This document shows, piece by piece, positions 57,003 through 64,000 of a stretch of 64,000 nucleotides of DNA (its first letter is position 1; every line of letters starts with the position of its first letter). Source of the DNA: Salinispora oceanensis (lineage in GTDB: Bacteria; Actinomycetota; Actinomycetes; Mycobacteriales; Micromonosporaceae); NCBI RefSeq assembly GCF_000383575.1, contig NZ_KB911579.1, positions 1,419,875-1,483,874 of the forward strand, written 5' to 3'. The translations under genes and the position numbers were made by a program. A model generated the notes under the pieces. It was not told the origin of the DNA. It searched no databases and worked only from the letters and a program-made list of their open reading frames with translations.

Positions 57003-57688
57003 CGGTGGCCGTCTGCCCCGTTGACCGGTGTGCTCGTCACCAGGGAGTCGGAACCCGGCTCTCTTCGCACGGCGGTCAGCGCGGCGGCGGTACGCAGGAT
57101 GCTGCCCAGGTCGGCCATCGCACCGATGCCGAGCCGCCCGGAGTGCACCGAGGTGCCGACCTGAGGCGGTACGACGTGGTAGCCGTCCTCGTCGAGCAGC
57201 CGCAGGTTTCGCTGGACCGACGGCCGAGAGATCGCCTCCTCGGCGAGCGCCGGCGCGAGCACGACCGGCGCCGAGACGCTCATCACGACACTGAGCGCGA
57301 GACTGTCGGAGATGCCATTCGCGCACTTGCCGACGAAGGCGGCGGTCGCCGGAGCGACGATCACCAGGTCCGCCCAGCCGGCGAGTTCCTGGTGCGGCAC
57401 GCAACCGCTCGCGGTGGGCCAGTCCGGCCCCCATACCGGTTCCTTGGTCGCGGCGGCGATCGCGTCCCGGGCCACCAGCGCTGTGGCCGAGTACGTCAGG
57501 CACACCCGCAGGTGGCAGCCGTACCACTTGCGCAGCATCAACGCCCAGGTCGGCAGCAGGTTGACATTGAACGATCCGGTCCCCACCAGCAGCAGGTTCC
57601 CCCGGGCTAGATCAAGCGTGGCGGGCACGTTCGCCGGCATGCCGGGAGGCCGCGGGTTGTCGTCGGCGGGGGCGGGCCGGTCAGCCAT
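56999..57688 (-). CDS. LanD-like flavoprotein cysteine decarboxylase
   Basis: 229 residues from the ATG at 57688, overlapping the GNAT stop by eight bases. It is an HFCD-family flavoprotein: LLLVGTGSFNVNLLPTWA binds FMN, and PATAAFVGKCANGISD is the substrate and clamp motif. EpiD/MicD-type enzymes decarboxylate a C-terminal cysteine to an enethiol that closes an aminovinyl-cysteine or avionin ring. The precursor at 58532-58618 ends in Cys, exactly as needed. PPC decarboxylase is an alternative, less likely given the neighbours. Confidence 0.85.
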   Translation of the reverse strand: MADRPAPADDNPRPPGMPANVPATLDLARGNLLLVGTGSFNVNLLPTWALMLRKWYGCHLRVCLTYSATALVARDAIAAATKEPVWGPDWPTASGCVPHQELAGWADLVIVAPATAAFVGKCANGISDSLALSVVMSVSAPVVLAPALAEEAISRPSVQRNLRLLDEDGYHVVPPQVGTSVHSGRLGIGAMADLGSILRTAAALTAVRREPGSDSLVTSTPVNGADGHR

Positions 57689-58442
57689 GACGCACCGCCC
57701 TGGAGAGCTCCGCTCCGTTCTCGCCGGCCGGTCGCTCCCGGGGATCGGAGATCCCGGGATGGGGTGCATCGGCCTCGGGCGGCGTCGCGGTCTGCCGCCG
57801 CGAGACGATCCGGTGCAGGTGGAGGTCGCCCGTATCGCTCAGGAAGCGTAGGAAGGAGTTCAGCGCCTTCTGTTTCTCCTGAGCCGGCACCGTACTGGTG
57901 TGCCGACCGAACGCGCCGCGGGCCAGGAGCGTCTCGTACTCGGTTCGGAGAAGAGAACAGACCGCCACATCCTGGTATTCGCCATCGACGAACGCGTAGT
58001 CCCGCAGGATGCCCTCAAGCGTCATCAGCCCACGGGTGACGATCTTCATCGTCTCCTGGTTGTACACCCCGGTGGTGACCTCGACCCGATGCGCGTTCAA
58101 GGTATGGAATAGGTGTTGCAGGAGCAGCCCGAACGCGCTGGCAGCGTGGCCGCGCCCCCACAGCTGCGACTCACCGATGATCAGACCGATCGAGAAGTTG
58201 CCCGGATAACTCAGTGTCCGCCAGCTCAGGGCACCGACAGGTGTCCCGTCGTTGCTCACGATCATCAGGTGGGTGTGGCCGGTTCTCGTCGATTCCGCCT
58301 TGAATTCGGCACCGCTGCACAGGACCGGGCCTCCGTTGGCGTAACCGCCCGCCTGTCCGTCGAGCCACGACACCAACAGCTCGTAGTCGTCGTCGGTCAG
58401 CCGACGGAGTGACACCAATTCGCCCTTCACCAGTTCCTCCAT
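57681..58442 (-). CDS. GNAT-family acyltransferase
   Basis: 253 residues. The GNAT core (about 1-175) has LVSLRRLTDDDYELLVSW, IGLIIGESQLWGRGHAASAF (acyl-CoA/pantetheine loop) and HRVEVTTGVYNQETMKI. The last 75 residues are a disordered, Pro/Glu-rich extension. It lies between the precursor and LanD genes. In goadvionin synthesis a GNAT enzyme joins a polyketide acyl chain to the avionin peptide; this protein could do the same. Simple N-acetylation is the alternative. Confidence 0.8.
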   Translation of the reverse strand: MEELVKGELVSLRRLTDDDYELLVSWLDGQAGGYANGGPVLCSGAEFKAESTRTGHTHLMIVSNDGTPVGALSWRTLSYPGNFSIGLIIGESQLWGRGHAASAFGLLLQHLFHTLNAHRVEVTTGVYNQETMKIVTRGLMTLEGILRDYAFVDGEYQDVAVCSLLRTEYETLLARGAFGRHTSTVPAQEKQKALNSFLRFLSDTGDLHLHRIVSRRQTATPPEADAPHPGISDPRERPAGENGAELSRAVRHG

Positions 58443-58531
58443 GCGCTCGAGCCGTGCATCCAGGGGTGGCGGGCGCGGAACGTCCGGAGACGAACCGCGC
58501 CCGCCGGGATGGTCAACGCGACCAGTACTGA

Positions 58532-58618
58532 TTAGCAGTAGTCACTCTTGAAGCTGGCCGTCACCAGATCCGAATCGATCTCAGCGATCTCCAGACCCTG
58601 CAGTTCGAGAATCTCCAC
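58532..58618 (-). CDS. class III lanthipeptide precursor with labionin/avionin motif
   Basis: 28 residues from a GTG with a near-perfect AAGGAGGTGA six bases upstream. Residues 3-7 are ILELQ, the leader motif read by class III LanKC enzymes. Residues 22-28 are Ser-Phe-Lys-Ser-Asp-Tyr-Cys, the Ser-x-x-Ser-x-x-Cys pattern that forms labionin or, when the last Cys is decarboxylated, avionin. The Cys is the last residue, as LanD requires. It lies between a LanKC remnant and the GNAT and LanD genes. It is too short for standard gene callers. The assignment is strong; the product structure is inferred. Confidence 0.88.
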   Translation of the reverse strand: MEILELQGLEIAEIDSDLVTASFKSDYC

Positions 58619-58653
58619 GATGATTCACCTCCTTCCGGATTTCGATTTGTTAC

Positions 58654-58668
58654 AGCCCGGGACGGGCT
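58654..58668 (-). promoter_or_regulatory. small hairpin between lanKC remnant and precursor gene
   Basis: AGCCCG and CGGGCT pair around three bases, 35-50 bases upstream of the precursor start. It could be a partial terminator or processing site that sets the enzyme-to-precursor ratio. Confidence 0.4.
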
Positions 58669-58685
58669 GGCCTGAGGCTGGCTCG

Positions 58686-59453
58686 CTAGGTGACGGCGGC
58701 CAGGCTGAGAAAGGGCAGAAAGCTGGTTTTGCGGTGGCGGGCGGCGGTGACCGCGAGCATCACCCCCGCGTTGCCGGTCGCCAGATCCATGGAGAGGCGC
58801 AGTTGCTGCCGGCCGGGAAAGGCGAGGTGACCCCGGTAGGACACCGCGTACCAGGACAGCCTCCGGATGTGCTGCGCGATCGCGGACTCGATCGGCTCGC
58901 CGGGCGCGCTGAGCGACATCCGGGCGGCGACGGCGAGCAGGCCAGCCCGGCCGTCCAGCAGATTGCTCTCCGCCACGTACTCAGGCAGAAAGACGTTGTG
59001 TACCGCGGACAGCGACTCGCGAAGCCGTTCGTCCTCGCGGTGGCGCAGCACCTCGTCCACCACCAGGCCGACACCCGCACTGCCGTTCCGCAGGTACGGC
59101 AGAGCGCGGCCGCCCATCTCCCCCGCGAGCATCGTGCCGTCCGGCCGGACGACGCAGCGATCCAGGTCCCGGTGCACCGCGCGGACCGCCAGGTCTAGCC
59201 ATCCGGAGTCACCGGTCGCCTGGTGCATTCGCACGAACAGCAGGGCTGGACCACTCCAACCGTCCAGCAGACCGGCCGGGCGTGGCTTTCCGGAGCGGGT
59301 GGCGAGTTCGAGGGCGTCCGCCACCCGCTGCGTCACGTCGACGGCCATGGCCCGCAGGTCGGCGCTGCCGGTCCGCTGGCTGAGGTGCAGCAGGTTCAGT
59401 CCGATGCCGCCGAGGCCTCGGTACAGGTCGGGCTCCTGTACCACCGCGGCCAC
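58686..59453 (-). pseudogene. LanKC C-terminal cyclase-like domain, truncated
   Basis: About 255 codons match the LanC-like domain of class III synthetases: LYRGLGGIGLNLLHL at the start, GLLDGWSGPALLF, LPYLRNGSAGVGLVVDEVL and LRLSMDLATGNAGVMLAV at the end. The Cys-Cys-His zinc ligands of LanC and class IV enzymes are absent, which fits class III. The lyase and kinase domains (about 550 residues) are missing: the sequence ends at an IS256-like remnant near 59450. Phosphorylation and elimination of the precursor would need another enzyme. Confidence 0.88.
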
Positions 59454-59615
59454 TTCCCCAACGAGCAGGCCGCGTTGAAGTGTCTGTACCTGGTGACTCG
59501 CTCCCTGGACCCCACCGGAGCAGGCAGAACCCGATGGACGATGCGCTGGAAACCCGCGTTGAACGCCTTCGCCATCACCTTCAGCGACCGCTTCCCAGCC
59601 GCTGAAACCTACTAA
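59451..59615 (+). mobile_element. IS256-family transposase C-terminal remnant
   Basis: The plus-strand frame ending with TAA at 59615 reads HFPNEQAALKCLYLVTRSLD and MRWKPALNAFAITF, the conserved end of IS256-type Mutator transposases. Only about 55 codons remain. It adjoins the cut lanKC gene, so insertion followed by deletion probably removed the lanKC 5' part. Confidence 0.88.
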
Positions 59616-59722
59616 CCAAGATCGCCGGAAACACCGCTAGCGAGACAGCCCCAACGGCGGCTGCCGTACTAGGCGGTTCTGGCTGTCCACCACAGCGGAC
59701 CGGCTCCCCTGTTGCCCCAGGG

Positions 59723-59955
59723 TCATTGCGTTGTCGGATAGGTGCTGGTCACGGCGGTGATGAGGTCGTGGGGGCGGCGGTTGGCGCGTCGGGTGACGCG
59801 GGCAATGTTGGCCTCGCCGTTGGTGCGGTGGTAGCCGATTGAGGTGTTGCGCAGAGCGGCCAGGACGGCGGGTCCGGTGCCGGTGCGGGCTTGGTGGAGG
59901 TCTTCACGGAACGTAGCGTCCCGGACGTGGTGTAAGCGGTTCTCGATCATGACGG
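59723..59955 (-). mobile_element. ISAs1-family transposase C-terminal remnant
   Basis: The frame reads IENRLHHVRDATFREDLHQA, GPAVLAALRNTSIG and ANIARVTRRANRRP, matching the end of ISAs1 transposases including the last catalytic Glu region. The rest of the gene and its ends are missing. Confidence 0.82.
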
Positions 59956-59977
59956 TCATTTCCGTTTCGGACGTCAC

Positions 59978-60597
59978 CGTCTAGCACCCTCCACGACCCG
60001 GTATTGGCGACGTCCATGGTTTGATCGGGAAAGATACCGTGGTCGTTTACAACCCTTACTGTGCACTCCGTGTCACGGTTGCGGATCTGGTCCGCACCAT
60101 CACGGACCGCACCCTGGCCGCCGGCCCCGGTGCTCACATTGGTGAATGTATAGCTGGTGTGCTGGGGCATCCTCCATCGTCCCAGTGCAGGGACCTCCCG
60201 AAAGTGCAGGTGGCCCCCTGAAGCATAGATAGCAATTCGCCGTAGACACGTCGAATCCGCTCCTCGGGGGGCGCGGCGCGTTCCACGGGCATATCCGGCT
60301 TCCTACACGACAACTTGGAGCCGACAAACCGTTACAGCCCCACGATTCGGCCTAGCCGATGATCTCGGGGGTGCTCCGTGGGTGCTCGGACGTCGGGGTA
60401 CTGACCCGGACGTACAGGGATGCAGCCGCATTTGAGGGTCGCAGCGAGGGCGTCCGGAAAATCGAGCAGCGCGGTTATATGGGGGCTGTGGGGCGCGGAC
60501 CTGCGGGGATCCGGCGGGACGCGAAGGGACTGGGCTGGACGCGGCCGGATAGATTTCCTGATAGAGTTAGAATTGGAGGGCATTGAATTCCACTTCG
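59978..60597. other. right arm of the island, no supported gene
   Basis: Short frames only. A minus-strand frame from 60170 (starting MPQHTSYTF) has plausible codon use for about 70 residues but runs into the ISAs1 remnant and lacks proper spacing from its GGAGG; it is not called. The GGGTGCTC repeat at about 60370-60390 mirrors one at the left end. The stretch near 60540-60590 is AT-richer. Confidence 0.5.
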
Positions 60598-60643
60598 GAC
60601 TACGGATCAGAAGGTTAGGGGTTCGAATCCCTTCGGGCGCGCA
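60598..60643 (+). repeat. attachment site (right copy), tRNA-Arg 3' fragment
   Basis: It is identical over 46 bp to 41105-41150. The 5' half of the tRNA is absent, so it is not a gene. It marks the right end of the 19.5-kb island and probably the left end of a second element. Confidence 0.93.
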
Positions 60644-60646
60644 GAG

Positions 60647-60686
60647 CAGAGGCCCTGACCAGCGGAAACGCCGATCAGGGCCTCTG
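60647..60686. terminator. hairpin terminator after the right att copy
   Basis: Perfect 12-bp arms at 60647-60658 and 60675-60686 enclose a 16-base loop. It occupies the same place relative to att as the terminator at 41158-41195 but differs in sequence, so each element brought its own. Confidence 0.75.
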
Positions 60687-60776
60687 GCATATTCGAACTG
60701 TCCCCCGAAAACCCCCCGGTAACGCCCGTGGACGGTCAGGTTCGGCGACCTGCTGCGGCCACCGTTGTGCTGGTGT

Positions 60777-61928
60777 CTACGCGGTCTGGCGCGGCCCGTC
60801 GCGCTTTGCGACGGCGCTCGCGCGGCCGGTGCCGAGCTGTTCGAGGATCTCGGAACTGTCCGGGGCGATGGCCGGTTTCTCGATGTAGTGCTTCTTCGTG
60901 ACCTGCTCGGTGCGGTGTCCGAGCTGGCTTGCGGCCCTCTTGGTGTCGGCCTCCTTGTCGAGGAGCGTGGCGACGGTCTTGCGGAACGTGTGCGGTGTGA
61001 CCCACTCGAGTCCAGTATCGGCGCGGGCTTGCCGCCACTGGCGTCGCACGTTGTGCGGGGAGAGCCACGTGCCAACCCGGGAGGCGAAGATCGCGTCGAG
61101 CGGGTTGTCGACGGCGGTGAGTTTGCGGTCCATCACCACCGCGACGGCGAATCTGGGCAGGACGATCGTCCGGAAACCGGCGTCGCTTTTCGTCCATTCC
61201 TGTCGGAAGAAGCCCTTGCCCTTGACGAAAATGATCGTGCCGCAGATAGTCACGGTCGGGTGCAGCGCCACGGTGCGCCAATCCGGCAGGGAAGCGGTCA
61301 CCGCCTGCGCCACGGCCGGGCTGTGGAACGCCTGCCGGACCCGGGCGTCGCGGCAGACCACTCCGCGGTCGGCCAGGATGCAGCGGGCGCGTTCGAGATG
61401 CGGTGTCTCACCGGCGAGCAGCAGTTGCCGGGTGGCGTTGACCGCGGCCAGGTGCACGCCGTCGATCAGCAGGTCACTGACTTCCTCGACAGTCGCGGCG
61501 ACGGCGAGCATGCCGCCCGGCGGGCTGTCGGCGAACTGCCGCATCCGGGAGCGCATCACCCGTACTCCGTCCTTGAGCGACAGCACGCCGGCCAGTGTGG
61601 CGGCCACCACCTCACCGACGCTGTGCCCCAGCAAGCCCGCAGGCCGCATGCCCCAGCTCAGCACGACGCGTCCCAGAGCGTGGTTGACCGCGTACAGCAA
61701 TGGCTGGGCGACGGTGACGTCTTCGTACATCGGCGAGGGACACTCGGCCAGCCACTGCTCTTGCAACACAGGGCCGTCGGTTTCGAACAGGGCGAACGTC
61801 TCGTCCATGACGGTCGTGAACGTCAGGTCGTGGCCGTAGAGATCGGCCGCCATCCGAGGATGCTGCGATCCCTGTCCGGGAAACAGCAGGCCGACGCGGG
61901 GGCTGGCCACAGGGGTGCGGGACCGCAT
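60777..61928 (-). pseudogene. polyketide acyltransferase fused to integrase C-terminal half
   Basis: 383 codons from an ATG with GAGGTGAG upstream. Residues 10-230 are a discrete acyltransferase: LLFPGQGSQ, GHSVGEVVAA with the active Ser, and AFHSP, a malonyl-type motif. From about residue 238 the chain is the C-terminal half of a tyrosine recombinase: GKGFFRQEWTKSD, then HTFRKTVATLLD, QLGHRTEQV and the Tyr in HYIEKP. The first catalytic Arg region is missing, and the acyltransferase lacks its last part, so neither activity is likely. The fusion is exactly in frame. Confidence 0.88.
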
Positions 61929-62009
61929 GTCTCACCTCTTCTCGCTCGGCGGCATTGTCGGGCCAACGGGTTCGAGATCCGCCGGAGTATCGATGGACCT
62001 GGCGCGCTC

Positions 62010-62315
62010 GTCCGGTATTCGAGCGGTCTGCGAAGTCAGCGAGGCAGGATACGAGCCCATCGTGCCGCCGAATCTCGGACGCCCCCGGATGCAGTTTCAG
62101 TTCTTCGAGCCGTTGGGATCGACGCCGCCGACTCGACATGGGGGTGGGGGTCGACGGTGGGGCATCTCGGCGCCGGCGATCAAGCCGCCGGGTTGGCCCA
62201 TCTACGGGACACGGGCGCGCTGACCGCCGGGCGTCGGGTCGCCCTGCTCGGTGCCGGCGGTGGCTTCGCCTGGTCGACGGCGATCCTTGAGGTGAGCTCC
62301 CCAGGCACAGTGTGA
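62010..62315 (+). pseudogene. ketoacyl synthase III-like C-terminal remnant, frameshifted
   Basis: One frame reads VPPNLGRPRMQFQFFEPLG up to about 62116, and the next frame continues with DSTWGWGSTVGHLGAGDQAAG and RVALLGAGGGFAWSTAILEV to a TGA at 62315. Together they match the end of KAS III-like enzymes that load or condense acyl chains. A single missing base in TTGGGATCG near 62117 explains the shift. The N-terminal two thirds are gone. Confidence 0.7.
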
Positions 62316-62371
62316 CCCTGCGCGGACCACCGGTGACGGGCCGGGTGCCGACCCCGTATGTTGGAAGCGCC

Positions 62372-64000
62372 ATGGACGTGACGCCGCTCGTAGGACGCGA
62401 TCATCCCTTGAGTCTGTTACGTGCTCGCATCGTCAAGGCGAGCCGGCATCAGGGGAGCCTGGTCTTCGTCACCGGCGAGGGCGGAATCGGCAAGACGGCG
62501 CTGGTCACCACGGCTGCGCAGACGGCCCGCGAGAGCGGCATGCTCCTCCTGAGCGGATGGTGCGCCGACGGCCAAACCGCCCCCGCCTACTGGCCGTGGA
62601 TTCAGGTTCTCCGGGATCTGCGCGGCACTGTCACCCGGCAGCAGTGGACGGCGATCCTCGAAGATGACGGTTGCGCCCTGGCTTCGCTGCTGGGCGAGGA
62701 CCCCAGCGTGCCGGCACCCCGCGAACCGTTCGCCCTCCACGACGCGGTGACCTCCGCCCTGGTGACCGCCACCCGGCAACGCCCGGTCATGGTGGTGCTG
62801 GACGACCTGCACTGGGCCGATCCGGGGTCACTGCGGCTGCTGCAGTTCGCGGTGCGTCATTCGTGGCTGGAGCCACTGCTAATCGTTGGCACCTACCGCG
62901 ACGTCGAGGTGGAGACCGTCCGGCACCCGCTGCGCGCGCTGATGACCTCGCTGGCCGCCAAGGCCACCGTGATCACGCTGACCGGCCTGGCTCCGGACGA
63001 AGTGGGACGCCTCATCGTCGACAGCACTGGCAGGAGCGCGGAGGAGAACCTGGTCACCAGGATCCACCAGTGGACCGGCGGTAACCCGTTCTTCGTCGAG
63101 CAGGCAGCGAGGCTGTGGCACAGCAGCGGGTCCATCAGCTCGACCCCCACCGAGGTCAGTGACGCGGTACAGCAGCGACTGTCGTTGCTGGCCAACCCGG
63201 TCCGGGAGCTGCTGATCGCGGCTGCTCTGCTCGGCCGGCGATTCGGCCGGCAGGCGCTGGCTGCGGCCTCGGGTCTGCCCGCAGGGGAGACAGACCAGTT
63301 ACTGGAGCAGGCGGTGGCCACCCGCCTGGTCGTACGCGTCGCCGGCGAGGACTTCAGCTTCGTTCACGACCTGGTCCGCGAGACTCTATACCGCTCGCTG
63401 AACGCTGCCGAGCGACGGCGGCGCCACGCGGATGTGGTCTGGGGTTTGGACCAGCCGAGCAGCGCGGACCGGGTCCCCTCGGCCGAGCTCGCCCGGCATG
63501 CTTTCCTGGCGGGCGAGGATCTCGACGCCCGCTACGTCGTCGACCTTCAGCTGGCCGCGGCCCGCGATGCCGGAGCGTGGTACGCCGCGGAGGAGGCCGT
63601 CGGCCACTACCGTCGAGCGCTGGAGCGCATCTCTGCCCCCGAGCGCCGCCTGCGGGCCATCGTCGAGCTGGACCTGGCTCGTGAACTGCAGTCCATCGGT
63701 GAGCAGAGCGAGGCGTGGACGCTGTTCCGGCGCGTCGCTGACGCGGCCCGCGACCTCGCCGACGCAGACCTGCTCGCGCGGGCTGCCCTGGTCACGCGAG
63801 GGGTCAATGCCCGCGACGGCGAACGCCAGACCTTCACCGCGGAGCTGCTGCACGAGGCGTACACGGGTCTGGTCGGCTCGGCGCCCACCGTCGGACACGA
63901 CGAGGACCGCATCGTCGCGCAGCTGGCCATCCACATCGCCGAGGTGGCGCGCCGCGACGGCGATGACGACTCGCTGGCGTTCAGCCTGTGGACGCGCCAC
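62372..64000 (+). CDS. LuxR/LAL-type ATPase regulator, 5' part (runs off the window)
   Basis: 543 codons without a stop, from the ATG at 62372. The N-terminal AAA/STAND ATPase has Walker A GEGGIGKT at about residues 35-42 and Walker B VMVVLDDLHWAD at about 140-150, followed by winged-helix and helical-repeat sequence (GGNPFFVEQAARL; FVHDLVRETLYRSL). This is the front of large LAL or SARP-associated activators, 900-1100 residues long, with a LuxR helix-turn-helix at the far end, which is outside the window. Such proteins commonly switch on polyketide clusters, consistent with the acyltransferase and ketosynthase remnants beside it. Confidence 0.88.
   Translation, partial: MDVTPLVGRDHPLSLLRARIVKASRHQGSLVFVTGEGGIGKTALVTTAAQTARESGMLLLSGWCADGQTAPAYWPWIQVLRDLRGTVTRQQWTAILEDDGCALASLLGEDPSVPAPREPFALHDAVTSALVTATRQRPVMVVLDDLHWADPGSLRLLQFAVRHSWLEPLLIVGTYRDVEVETVRHPLRALMTSLAAKATVITLTGLAPDEVGRLIVDSTGRSAEENLVTRIHQWTGGNPFFVEQAARLWHSSGSISSTPTEVSDAVQQRLSLLANPVRELLIAAALLGRRFGRQALAAASGLPAGETDQLLEQAVATRLVVRVAGEDFSFVHDLVRETLYRSLNAAERRRRHADVVWGLDQPSSADRVPSAELARHAFLAGEDLDARYVVDLQLAAARDAGAWYAAEEAVGHYRRALERISAPERRLRAIVELDLARELQSIGEQSEAWTLFRRVADAARDLADADLLARAALVTRGVNARDGERQTFTAELLHEAYTGLVGSAPTVGHDEDRIVAQLAIHIAEVARRDGDDDSLAFSLWTRH

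Larger units (their letters stand above)
41105..60643. mobile_element. integrated island of about 19.5 kb at tRNA-Arg
   Basis: It is bounded by perfect 46-bp direct repeats derived from the tRNA-Arg 3' end. The content is foreign and mosaic: a toxin-immunity pair, gene fragments, secondary-metabolite genes and IS remnants. No replication or conjugation gene and no intact integrase were seen inside, only an integrase fragment near 44.1 kb, so the element is probably immobile. An integrase C-terminal half lies just right of the second att copy, which suggests that a second element is stacked there. Confidence 0.9.

Noticed and set aside
59904..60170. 88-codon minus-strand frame starting MPQHTSYTF
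   Set aside because: The GGAGG directly touches the ATG, the 3' part overlaps the ISAs1 remnant, and no family was recognised; support was too weak for a gene call.
60598..60643. Possible second tRNA-Arg gene
   Set aside because: Only the 3' part is present; the D-arm and 5' acceptor strand are missing. It is an att copy.

Overview
The window is high-GC actinobacterial DNA with very strong G/C preference at third codon positions. Gene content and order (hemL-histidine phosphatase-resA-ccdA-resB-ccsB, ubiD-ubiA-ubiX, bldC, several STAS/PP2C/SpoIIE regulators) fit a Micromonosporaceae chromosome; a Salinispora-like organism is my inference, not something the sequence proves.

Positions 1-41,148 read as conserved chromosome. 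In order: a small membrane protein and a DEAD-box helicase; an L-cysteine desulfhydrase-type PLP enzyme; an Lrp/AsnC regulator divergent from bldC; a UbiD-UbiA-UbiX set probably serving late menaquinone synthesis; an AhpD-like protein divergent from a MarR regulator with a palindrome between them; the system II cytochrome c maturation operon, translationally coupled throughout; a signalling block (STAS protein, response regulator, a 1180-residue HAMP-array hybrid kinase, a SpoIIE phosphatase); oligopeptidase B; a threonine dehydratase-like enzyme; an MFS/GntR pair; a PP2C phosphatase; a Tat-type berberine-bridge flavoprotein; an iron reductase with an IdeR-like box; an XRE-peptide deformylase fusion; a flavohemoprotein with a perfect palindrome in front of it; a CPBP protease; and tRNA-Ser(GCT) and tRNA-Arg(ACG).

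Positions 41,105-60,643 are an integrated island of about 19.5 kb. Its ends are a perfect 46-bp duplication of the 3' part of tRNA-Arg. It is a scrap-yard of gene fragments joined almost in frame (integrase N-part with TPR, cut PLP domain with ATP-grasp, cut aromatase with cut ABC ATPase, permease with methyltransferase tail), mixed with some intact genes. Two systems stand out. One is a deaminase-type polymorphic toxin with an Imm1-like immunity gene at 42,320-43,491. The other is a class III lanthipeptide locus at about 53,200-59,450, which looks like the lipolanthine/avionin group: a 28-residue precursor too short for automatic gene callers, with an ILELQ leader motif and a C-terminal Ser-x-x-Ser-x-x-Cys core; a LanD-like decarboxylase; a GNAT acyltransferase; a tricorn-like protease split by a frameshift; and a LanKC cut down to its cyclase-like domain by an IS256-type remnant. 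The middle of the island keeps pieces of a glycosylated aromatic polyketide pathway (aminosugar N-methyltransferase, glycosyltransferase pseudogene, aromatase/cyclase fragment).

Right of the second att copy (60,644-64,000) a further element or cluster begins. It holds a polyketide acyltransferase fused in frame to the C-terminal half of a tyrosine integrase, a frameshifted ketosynthase III tail, and the first 543 codons of a large LuxR/LAL-type ATPase regulator that runs off the window. The integrase N-part at 44 kb and C-part at 61 kb belong to the same type of enzyme, which suggests that recombination both built and broke this tRNA-Arg locus.
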